A DNA stretch of 64,000 nt, taken from Streptomyces sp. NBC_01306 (lineage in GTDB: Bacteria > Actinomycetota > Actinomycetes > Streptomycetales > Streptomycetaceae). Location: assembly GCF_026340465.1 (NCBI RefSeq), contig NZ_JAPEPC010000001.1, positions 2,731,501 through 2,795,500 on the forward strand, written 5' to 3'. Position numbers and translations under genes: made by a program. Numbering within the stretch: position 1 is the stretch's first letter; every line of letters starts with the position of its first letter. Below are positions 53,267-60,547 of the stretch, piece by piece. Below the pieces are notes generated by a model, which saw only the letters and a program-made list of their open reading frames with translations, searched no databases and was not told the DNA's origin.

Positions 53267-54544
53267 GTGGTGTCCAGGCGGTCGCTGGGGCGGCAGTTCG
53301 GGTGGCTCTGGGCGGCGTACGGGGTCAGCACGCTCGGTACGTTTCTCGCGTTCGACTCGTTCTCGCTGATCGCGATCCTCGCGCTGCACGCCGGGACGGC
53401 CGAGGTGTCACTGCTGTCCGCCGCCGGTCTTGCGGTCGGTGCGGTGGTGGCCGTGCCGCTCGGCCCGTGGGTGGAGTTCCGCCGCAAGCGGCCGGTGATG
53501 GTCGCGATGGACCTGATCCGGTTCGCCGCGCTGATGACCATCCCCGCCGCCTACGCGCTCGGCGGGCTCAGCTTCGCCCAGCTGCTGGTCGTGTCGGTGG
53601 TCGTCGGCGCGGCCGACATCACCTTCACCGCGGCGAGCGGGGCCTGCCTCAAAGCGCTCGTACGGCCGGAGGACCTGCTGATCGCGAACGGCCGGTTCGA
53701 GTCCACGGCCTGGACCGCTACCATGCTCGGACCGCCGCTCGGCGGGGCCGCGATCGGGATGTTCGGCCCGGTGCTGACCGTACTCGCCAACGCGGTCAGC
53801 TATCTGCTGTCGGCCGTGGGGATCCGCGCGATCGGCGGCGAGGAGCCACGCCCCGAGCGGGCCGCCGCACCGAGGCTGCGCGCCGGTGACCTGCTCGACG
53901 GGTGGCGGTACATCCTCAAGCACCCGACGCTGCGCCCGCTGTTCTTCAACTCGATCCTGAACAACGCCCTGATCATGGCGGCTCTGCCGCTGCTGGCCGT
54001 GCTCATGCTCAGCCACCTCGGGTTCGCCCCCTGGCAGTACTGCATCGCCTTCGCGGCGCCCTGCGTCGGCGGTCTGATCGGCTCACGGGTGGCCCGCCGC
54101 CTCGTCACGCGATTCGGCCAGCACAAGGTGCTGCTCGCCGCCGGGACACTGCGGGCGTGCTGGTCGATCGGGCTGGCCTTCATCGGGCCCGGCGTTGCCG
54201 GGCTGGTACTCGTGATGGCCGTCGAGCTGGGGCTGATCACCTGCTCGGGCGTGTACAACCCCGTCCTCGCCACCTGCCGGCTCGCCCAGACCGCACCGGA
54301 CCGGGTCGCCCGTACCCTGTCCGCGTGGTCGGTCACCAGCAAGGCCACCATCGCGGCCGTGACGGCCCTGTGGGGCCTGCTGGCCGCGGCGACCGGGGTC
54401 CGTACCGCGATCGCGATCGCCGGTCTGCTCCTCCTGGCGACCCCGCTGCTGCTGCCACGCCGCGACCCCTCAGCACGGCCCGGACCGGAAACGGAGCCGG
54501 AGGCGGGGCCAGGAGCTGAACCGGCCCAGCCCCAGCTGTCGTAA
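53267..54544 (+). CDS. MFS transporter (MFS_3/enterobactin-exporter-like)
   Basis: A 425-residue protein with about 12 membrane helices of the MFS_3 type. An early segment FGWLWAAYGVSTLGTFLAFDSFSLIAI and the loop LGPWVEFRRKRPVMVAMDLIRF correspond to motif A; the second half begins near ILKHPTLRPLFFNSILNNALI. The C-terminal 30 residues are acidic and cytoplasmic. GTG codons at 53267 and 53270 both follow GGGAGGTG. Substrate not deducible. Confidence 0.88.
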   Translation: MVSRRSLGRQFGWLWAAYGVSTLGTFLAFDSFSLIAILALHAGTAEVSLLSAAGLAVGAVVAVPLGPWVEFRRKRPVMVAMDLIRFAALMTIPAAYALGGLSFAQLLVVSVVVGAADITFTAASGACLKALVRPEDLLIANGRFESTAWTATMLGPPLGGAAIGMFGPVLTVLANAVSYLLSAVGIRAIGGEEPRPERAAAPRLRAGDLLDGWRYILKHPTLRPLFFNSILNNALIMAALPLLAVLMLSHLGFAPWQYCIAFAAPCVGGLIGSRVARRLVTRFGQHKVLLAAGTLRACWSIGLAFIGPGVAGLVLVMAVELGLITCSGVYNPVLATCRLAQTAPDRVARTLSAWSVTSKATIAAVTALWGLLAAATGVRTAIAIAGLLLLATPLLLPRRDPSARPGPETEPEAGPGAEPAQPQLS

Positions 54545-54651
54545 TCGGACAAGAGCTGGGCAAGGATGTTCGTTTTGATTGACTCCCCGATCTGACATGA
54601 GCATGGTTTCTGCGTACTCCTCGGTCCCCCACCTCTGAGAGGACGCACCCC

Positions 54652-55653
54652 GTGAGACGTATGAAATCCACGGCAGCCGCGCTCGGCGCCACCGCTGTTC
54701 TGCTTCTGGCCTGCGGTGTCGGCAGTGCCACCGCCACCGCGGCACCCGCCCACGGCCGCGCTGCCGCCGCCCGGCAACAGGCCGCCGACGTCTGCGCGTC
54801 CGCCGGCGCCGACTCCGGCCGTACGGTCCGCGGGGCACTCTCCCGCGACGAGGTCCACCATCAGCTCGCCGGCCTGACCGGTCCCCAGCGTGCGGCCCGC
54901 GGCTACCCCAACTCCGCGAACAAAGCCGACACCTCAGGGATAGCCGACAAGGGTCCGCTGGGCGGCGGCGGCCCCGGCCGCGGGCTGCTGACGGACATAC
55001 ACCCGGCCCAGGGCACCTCCTTCAAGGAGATCAGCGGCAGCGACGGCTCCTGCGCCACCCAGTCGGTGTCCACACAGCTGACCGTCCAGGACGGCTCCAC
55101 GACGATCTACACCCCCACGATGTACCCGGCGGGCGGCTCATGCATCGAGCTGGTCACCGTCTACACGGTGTCCGGCCGCTCGGTCTCGGCCTGGGACTGG
55201 TGCGACAGCGTCGCCTTCGAGGCGTCGGTGCCCATCGACAGCGCTTTCCTGAGCACCTACACGGACGGCACCTCCAGCGCGTACACGGGCCGTGTCGTCA
55301 AGACCGACGCAGCCAGCAACTCCTGGACCGCGGGGCTCTACAACTACCGGACGGGTTCCTGGGACACCCTCTTCACCCAGTCGGGCCAGAACCAGTCGGG
55401 CCGCAACACGGGCTGGGACATCAACGAGCTGTACTCCCAGGTCGGCACCTCGGGCCGGTCCGCCGCCTGCGATGCCATGGCGGGCCAGACCTTCGAGTCC
55501 AGCAACATCACGGTCCGGATCAACGGCAGTTGGACCCCGGCGTCGCCGGACAACTCCGACACCACCTATGACTCGCCGGCCGGTTCCTTCTACTGCCCCG
55601 ACCGCACCTACCAGATGGTCAGCGCGTACGACCACTGGAAGGCCGTGGGCTGA
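54652..55653 (+). CDS. Secreted Ser/Thr-rich protein of unknown function
   Basis: A 333-residue exported protein. The signal peptide MKSTAAALGATAVLLLACGVGSATATAAPA is expected to be cleaved near residue 31-34. The mature part contains an even number of Cys residues (CASAG, GSCATQ, GSCIEL, DWCDS, AACDA, YCPDR) that can form disulfides, and many short beta-strand patterns (GSWDTLFTQSGQNQSGRNTGWDINEL). No catalytic motif is recognised. The GTG start follows GAGAGGA. It has its own terminator. A carbohydrate- or wall-binding role is possible but unproven. Confidence 0.8.
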   Translation: MRRMKSTAAALGATAVLLLACGVGSATATAAPAHGRAAAARQQAADVCASAGADSGRTVRGALSRDEVHHQLAGLTGPQRAARGYPNSANKADTSGIADKGPLGGGGPGRGLLTDIHPAQGTSFKEISGSDGSCATQSVSTQLTVQDGSTTIYTPTMYPAGGSCIELVTVYTVSGRSVSAWDWCDSVAFEASVPIDSAFLSTYTDGTSSAYTGRVVKTDAASNSWTAGLYNYRTGSWDTLFTQSGQNQSGRNTGWDINELYSQVGTSGRSAACDAMAGQTFESSNITVRINGSWTPASPDNSDTTYDSPAGSFYCPDRTYQMVSAYDHWKAVG

Positions 55654-55685
55654 GGCCGTGGGCTGACGGACCGCCGTCGCACGTG

Positions 55686-55719
55686 AACCGTCCCGGCGCC
55701 CTGACGCGCCGGGACGGTT
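55686..55719. terminator. Bidirectional hairpin terminator
   Basis: Arms AACCGTCCCGGCGC and GCGCCGGGACGGTT form a perfect 14-bp stem between two convergent genes. Confidence 0.85.
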
Positions 55720-55774
55720 GGACGCCGGGACGCCGGGACGCCGGAGCTCCAGGGGAGCAGGAGCCCAGCCCCCG

Positions 55775-57058
55775 TCAGGAGTTGGGTGCCACCTTCGACA
55801 GCCCGTTGATGATCCGGTCCATCGCGTCCCCGCCGGTCGGGTCGGTCAGGTTCGCCAGCATCTTCAGCGTGAACTTCATCAGCACCGGGTGGGTCAGGCC
55901 GCGCTCGGTGATGAGCTTCATCACCTTCGGGTTGCCGATCAGCTTCACGAACGCGCGGCCCAGCGTGTAATAGCCGCCGTACGTCTCCTTGAGGATCTTC
56001 GGGTAGTTGTGCAGCACCATCTCGCGCTGGGTGGGCGTCGCCCGCGCGGTGGCCTGGACGATCACGTCGGCCGCGATCTGGCCGGACTCCATGGCGTACG
56101 CGATGCCCTCGCCGTTGAACGGGTTGACCATGCCGCCCGCGTCACCGACGAGCAGCAGGCCCTTGGTGTAGTGCGGCTGGCGGTTGAAGGCCATCGGCAG
56201 GGCGGCCCCGCGGATCGGCATCGTCATGTTGTCGGGGACGTAACCCCAGTCCTCCGGCATCGACGCGCACCACGACTTCAGCACCTCGCGCCAGTCCAGC
56301 TCCTTGTAGGCGGCCGAGGAGTCGAGGATGCCGAGGCCGACGTTGGAGGTGCCGTCGCCCATACCGAAGATCCAGCCGTACCCGGGCAGCAGCCGGTCCT
56401 GCGCGCCGCGGCGGTCCCACAGCTCCAGCCAGGACTCCAGGTAGTCGTCGTCGTGACGCGGCGAGGTGAAGTACGTACGGACCGCGATCCCCATCGGCCG
56501 GTCGCTGCGCCGGTGCAGGCCCATGCCGATGGAGAGGCGGGTGGAGTTGCCGTCGGCGGCGACGACCAGCGGGGCGTGGAAGGTGACCGGGGTCTTCTCC
56601 TCGCCCATCTTGGCGTTGACGCCGGTGATGCGGCCGGTGCGCGGGTCGGTGATCGGGGCGCCGACGTTGCAGCGCTCGTACAGCCGGGCGCCCGCCTTCT
56701 GTGCCTGGCGGGCCAGTTGCTCGTCGAAGTCGTCGCGCTTGCGGACCAGACCGTAGTCCGGGTACGAGGCGAGATCCGGCCAGTCCAGCTGGAGGCGCAC
56801 GCCGCCGCCGATGATCCGCAGGCCCTTGTTCCGCAGCCAGCCCGCTTCCTCGGAGATGTCGATCCCCATGGAGACCAGCTGCTTGGTGGCGCGCGGGGTC
56901 AGTCCGTCGCCGCAGACCTTCTCGCGCGGGAAGGCGGTCTTCTCCAGAAGCAGGACGTCGAGTCCGGCCTTGGCCAGGTAGTACGCGGTCGTGGAGCCGG
57001 CAGGGCCTGCCCCGACGACGATCACATCTGCGGTGTGCTCGGAGAGGGGCTCGGTCAC
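55775..57058 (-). CDS. Geranylgeranyl-reductase-family flavoprotein (menaquinone reductase type)
   Basis: A 427-residue FAD protein. The dinucleotide motif DVIVVGAGPAGSTTAYYLAKAG is at about residues 12-33, followed by LLLEKTAFPREKVCGDGLTPRA, which carries the conserved redox Cys of this family. A second FAD motif, LLVGDAGGMVNPFNGEGIAYAMESG, is at about 300. In mycobacteria the family member MenJ saturates one isoprene unit of menaquinone; location between menG and the nuo region fits that. The GTG at 57058 (GGAG upstream) is preferred to the GTG at 57094. Confidence 0.92.
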   Translation of the reverse strand: MTEPLSEHTADVIVVGAGPAGSTTAYYLAKAGLDVLLLEKTAFPREKVCGDGLTPRATKQLVSMGIDISEEAGWLRNKGLRIIGGGVRLQLDWPDLASYPDYGLVRKRDDFDEQLARQAQKAGARLYERCNVGAPITDPRTGRITGVNAKMGEEKTPVTFHAPLVVAADGNSTRLSIGMGLHRRSDRPMGIAVRTYFTSPRHDDDYLESWLELWDRRGAQDRLLPGYGWIFGMGDGTSNVGLGILDSSAAYKELDWREVLKSWCASMPEDWGYVPDNMTMPIRGAALPMAFNRQPHYTKGLLLVGDAGGMVNPFNGEGIAYAMESGQIAADVIVQATARATPTQREMVLHNYPKILKETYGGYYTLGRAFVKLIGNPKVMKLITERGLTHPVLMKFTLKMLANLTDPTGGDAMDRIINGLSKVAPNS

Positions 57059-57158
57059 GGCGGGAACTCCGGAAGACTCGATTTCATGTGCCACGCGGCA
57101 CTGGACAGGTGCAGTCTATGGGGACCTCCTGATCGATCAGCTGAAGGGTTGGAACGAA

Positions 57159-57683
57159 GTGAACAAGCCTGCGCCGGTCGTCCGGCTGCGCGTCCCCACC
57201 GAGGAGGACGCCTTCGCCTGGCACCGGGTGTTCGACCATCCGGACGTCATGGAGTTCCACGGGGGTGCATCGAAGGAGTTGTCGGAGTACGAGGAGTTGA
57301 CCGCGCGGCAGCGCAGACACGACGCCGAGCGGGGCTTCTGCCTCTGGACGGTGCTCGACGGGGACGGCGAGGTGATGGGTTTCACCGGCGCGCAGCCCTG
57401 GCCGCAGGAGAACTTCGGGCCGGTCGGCCAGATCGAGATCGGCTGGCGGCTCGGGCGGAAGTACTGGGGCCACGGGTATGTGACGGCCGCCGCCCGCACG
57501 ACCCTGGAGCGCGTACGGGCGGCCGGTGTCGATGAGGTGTTCGCGATGGTCGACGCCGAGAACGAGCGGTCGGTCGCGGTGACGCGGCGGCTCGGGATGG
57601 AGCTGCACGAGACCTTCATGACACCGGTGTCGAAGCGGAAGGGCCACTGCTTCCGGCTGGACCTGCGGGAGGGGACCGGCTGA
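57159..57683 (+). CDS. GNAT-family N-acetyltransferase (RimJ/RimL-like)
   Basis: A 174-residue acetyltransferase_3-type protein. It has the N-terminal VRLRVPTEEDAFAWHRVF, and the acetyl-CoA loop is seen in EIGWRLGRKYWGHGYVTAAARTTLE (the Gln/Arg-x-x-Gly region is RKYWGHG). Late residues ENERSVAVTRRLGM are the family motif B. The GTG at 57159 begins shortly after GAAGGG; the frame extends upstream into the divergent gene without similarity. The acceptor is unknown: an amine, antibiotic or protein N-terminus is possible. Confidence 0.9.
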   Translation: MNKPAPVVRLRVPTEEDAFAWHRVFDHPDVMEFHGGASKELSEYEELTARQRRHDAERGFCLWTVLDGDGEVMGFTGAQPWPQENFGPVGQIEIGWRLGRKYWGHGYVTAAARTTLERVRAAGVDEVFAMVDAENERSVAVTRRLGMELHETFMTPVSKRKGHCFRLDLREGTG

Positions 57684-57693
57684 GGGCGATGGG

Positions 57694-57728
57694 GACGGGT
57701 GGGGGCGCGACTCCGCCCCCACCCGTCC
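57694..57728. terminator. Bidirectional hairpin terminator between acetyltransferase and menG genes
   Basis: Arms GGACGGGTGGGG and CCCCACCCGTCC with a short GC loop; it serves both convergent transcripts. Confidence 0.7.
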
Positions 57729-57754
57729 TCTCCCCCTGGTTCAGTCCACCTGGT

Positions 57755-58453
57755 TCAGTCCGTCCGCTTGAAGCCGCGGTGCAGGGCCACGATGCCGCCG
57801 GTCAGATTCCGCCAGGCCACGTCCGCCCAGCCGGCCTGCTGGAGACGGGCGGCGAGTGCGGGCTGGTCGGGCCAGGCGCGGATCGACTCGGCGAGATAGA
57901 CGTACGCGTCCGGGTTGGACGAGACGGCGGTCGCCACCGGGGGCAGCGCCCGCATCAGGTATTCGGTGTAGACGGTGCGGAACGGGGCCCAGGTGGGCTG
58001 CGAGAACTCGCAGATCACGACCCGGCCGCCGGGCTTGGTGACCCGGTACAGCTCCCGCAGCGCGGCGTCCGTCTCCTGGACGTTGCGCAGCCCGAAGGAG
58101 ATCGTCACGGCGTCGAAGACCCCGTCGCGGAACGGCAGTTTCGTCGCGTCGCCCGCCGTCAGCGGGAGGTGCGGATGCCGCTGCTTGCCGACCTGGAGCA
58201 TGCCGATCGAGAAATCGCAGGGCACGACGTACGCACCGGTCTGCGCGAACGGCAGCGAGGACGTAGCGGTCCCGGCGGCCAGGTCGAGGATCTTCTGCGC
58301 GGGGCGGGCACCGACGGCCTTGGCCACCTCCTTGCGCCACAGCCGCGCCTGCCCGAGGGACAGCACGTCATTGGTGAGGTCGTAGTTCGCCGCCACGTCG
58401 TCGAACATCGAGGCGACTTCGTGCGGCTGCTTGTCCAGGGATGCTCGGGTCAC
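57755..58453 (-). CDS. menG: Demethylmenaquinone methyltransferase
   Basis: A 232-residue UbiE/MenG-type SAM methyltransferase making menaquinone from its demethyl precursor. Motif I is [17 protein letters not shown], the post-I region is [24 protein letters not shown] with the conserved NV, and [11 protein letters not shown] is motif III. The start [24 protein letters not shown] is diagnostic of MenG. The GTG at 58453 gives the standard length; an upstream extension lacks similarity. It is the third gene of the leftward mqnC-amidohydrolase-like-menG group. Confidence 0.96.
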   Translation of the reverse strand: MTRASLDKQPHEVASMFDDVAANYDLTNDVLSLGQARLWRKEVAKAVGARPAQKILDLAAGTATSSLPFAQTGAYVVPCDFSIGMLQVGKQRHPHLPLTAGDATKLPFRDGVFDAVTISFGLRNVQETDAALRELYRVTKPGGRVVICEFSQPTWAPFRTVYTEYLMRALPPVATAVSSNPDAYVYLAESIRAWPDQPALAARLQQAGWADVAWRNLTGGIVALHRGFKRTD

Positions 58454-58560
58454 CCGTCCATTGTGTCGTGCGGCCCACCGGAGCCCGCCCACAGGGTCGC
58501 GGCCCGCGTGGCCCGGGGGAGGGTGTGGGGCGCCCTTCCTTGACTCGCCGGTTGTCGGCG

Positions 58561-59073
58561 TCACCGCGCCCGGTGCACCATCCGCCCGGCGATGCACGTC
58601 ACCAGGCAGTTCCCGTCGTCGCCGTACACCGCGAAGTCGGCCCGCCCGGAGACGGCGAGGGTACGCGGCGCGGAGAGCGCCGAAAGCACGGGGAGGCCCG
58701 ACCGTTCGACAGCCGTACGGACGGCCGCCCGTGCGAACGGGCCGGCGAGCGACGTCGTTCCCGCCGCGAGGAGCCGTTGCAGCCCGCGCCGGGCGCTCGC
58801 GCCCCAGCGGACCTCGGTCATCCCGAGCGCGGCCAGCGCCTCGCCGGTCAGCGGGTCGGAGCCGAGGTCCTCGCGGGGGTCGGGCCAGTAGGCCGCTTCG
58901 AGGAGCGCGGGCGCGTCCGGTTCGTGGCGGCCGGGGGTCAGCACCCCGTCCCAGCTGCGCAGCCGGGCCCGTTCGCCGTACGCCGCGTCCAGCTCGTCGT
59001 ACGGTCCGAGCGCCGCGATGCGGTCGCCGTCGATGACGACCGCGTCCGCACCGGCCCGGTGAAGGGTCAGCAA
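58561..59073 (-). CDS. Imidazolonepropionase-like (amidohydrolase-derived) small protein
   Basis: A 170-residue protein resembling only the ends of amidohydrolases. The N-terminal beta-sandwich strand [18 protein letters not shown] and the C-terminal [27 protein letters not shown] are family-like. The usual metal-binding PGxxDxHxH motif is replaced by [11 protein letters not shown], and the rest of the barrel is missing, so hydrolase activity is unlikely. The TTG at 59073 has GAGG six bases upstream, overlapping the mqnC stop. It sits between mqnC and menG, so an accessory role in menaquinone synthesis is conceivable. Confidence 0.75.
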   Translation of the reverse strand: MLTLHRAGADAVVIDGDRIAALGPYDELDAAYGERARLRSWDGVLTPGRHEPDAPALLEAAYWPDPREDLGSDPLTGEALAALGMTEVRWGASARRGLQRLLAAGTTSLAGPFARAAVRTAVERSGLPVLSALSAPRTLAVSGRADFAVYGDDGNCLVTCIAGRMVHRAR

Positions 59074-59080
59074 CGCGGCC

Positions 59081-60295
59081 TCAGTTGGCGTCGAGGAGCT
59101 TCAGCTCGGGGTGGGCCGTGCCGCCCTCGATCGCCGTGGACGAGATGTGCGAGACGACGCGGTCGTCGACCGGGTCGTTCGCCGGGTCGTCGTGCACGAC
59201 GAGGTGCTCGTACGTCGTCGCGCGCTGCGCGGGAACGCGGCCGGCCTTGCGGATGAGGTCGATGATCTCCATCCGGTTCGACCGGTGCCTGGCACCGGCC
59301 GACGAGACCACGTTCTCCTCCAGCATGATCGAGCCGAGGTCGTCGGCGCCGTAGTGCAGCGACAGCTGGCCGACCTCCTTGCCGGTCGTCAGCCAGGAGC
59401 CCTGGATGTGGGCGACGTTGTCGAGGAAGAGCCGGGCGATGGCGATCATGCGCAGGTACTCGAAGAGGGTGGCCTGCGTCCGGCCCTTCAGGTGGTTGTT
59501 CTCGGGCTGGTAGGTGTACGGGATGAAGGCGCGGAAGCCGCCGGTCCGGTCCTGTACGTCGCGGATCATCCGCAGGTGCTCGATGCGCTCGGCGTTGGTC
59601 TCGCCGGTGCCCATGAGCATGGTCGACGTGGACTCGACACCGAGGCCGTGCGCCGTCTCCATGATCTCCAGCCAGCGCTCGCCGGACTCCTTGAGCGGTG
59701 CGATGGCCGTGCGCGGCCGCGCGGGCAGCAGCTCGGCGCCCGCACCTGCGAAGGAGTCGAGCCCGGCGGCGTGGATCCGCGAGACGGCCTCTTCGACCGA
59801 CACCTTGGAGATCCGCGCCATGTGCTCGACCTCGGAGGCCCCGAGGGAGTGGATGACCAGCTCCGGATACGCCTTCTTGATGGCCGAGAAGTGCTCCTCG
59901 TAGTACTCCACACCGAAGTCCGGGTGGTGCCCGCCCTGGAACATGATCTGCGTACCACCGAGCTCGACGGTCTCTGCGCAGCGGCGCAGGATGTCGTCGA
60001 GGTCGCGGGTCCAGCCCTTCTCGGTGTCCTTCGGGGCCGCGTAGAAGGCGCAGAACTTGCACGCCGTGACGCACAGGTTCGTGTAGTTGATGTTGCGCTC
60101 GATGATGTACGTGGCGATGTGCTCGGTCCCGGCATACCGCCGCCGGCGCACGGCATCGGCGGCCGCACCCAGCGCGTGCAGCGGGGCGTCGCGGTACAGC
60201 ACGACCGCTTCCTCGGGAGTGATGCGCCCGCCTGCGGCGGCACGGTCGAGGACGGCTGCGACATTTACAGACGTAAGGTCGGCGTTCTCGGTCAC
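59081..60295 (-). CDS. mqnC: Cyclic dehypoxanthinyl futalosine synthase
   Basis: A 404-residue radical SAM enzyme of the futalosine menaquinone route, cyclising dehypoxanthinyl futalosine. The [4Fe-4S] motif CxxxCxxC is in LCVTACKFCAFYAAP (about residues 72-80). FQGGHHPDFGVEYYEEHF, AELLPARPRTAIAPLK and the C-terminal GYTGYTG-like GSIMLEENVVSSAGA region are characteristic of MqnC. The GTG at 60295 has AAGGACC upstream. It heads the leftward group mqnC, amidohydrolase-like gene, menG. Its presence shows that this organism uses the futalosine rather than the classical o-succinylbenzoate route. Confidence 0.95.
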   Translation of the reverse strand: MTENADLTSVNVAAVLDRAAAGGRITPEEAVVLYRDAPLHALGAAADAVRRRRYAGTEHIATYIIERNINYTNLCVTACKFCAFYAAPKDTEKGWTRDLDDILRRCAETVELGGTQIMFQGGHHPDFGVEYYEEHFSAIKKAYPELVIHSLGASEVEHMARISKVSVEEAVSRIHAAGLDSFAGAGAELLPARPRTAIAPLKESGERWLEIMETAHGLGVESTSTMLMGTGETNAERIEHLRMIRDVQDRTGGFRAFIPYTYQPENNHLKGRTQATLFEYLRMIAIARLFLDNVAHIQGSWLTTGKEVGQLSLHYGADDLGSIMLEENVVSSAGARHRSNRMEIIDLIRKAGRVPAQRATTYEHLVVHDDPANDPVDDRVVSHISSTAIEGGTAHPELKLLDAN

Positions 60296-60547
60296 CGGGC
60301 GGGTCCTTCCCAAGGGGCTACTGACGACCGATCCAGCCTACGCCAGGGGCTGACACGAAAGATTGCGCCCCCTTTGTCTGGTTTCCATGGAGGGGTCGTG
60401 GGGGCGACGTCGGCAAAATCAAGCCCGTCCTGGGGGCACCTCCCAGCGGTAGCTGGGGGAGAGTGAGGACCGGGGTCCGGGGCGGAGCCCCGAAAAGGCC
60501 CGCACCCCCACACCCCGCATCGCCACCGCCACCGCCACCGCGTACGG

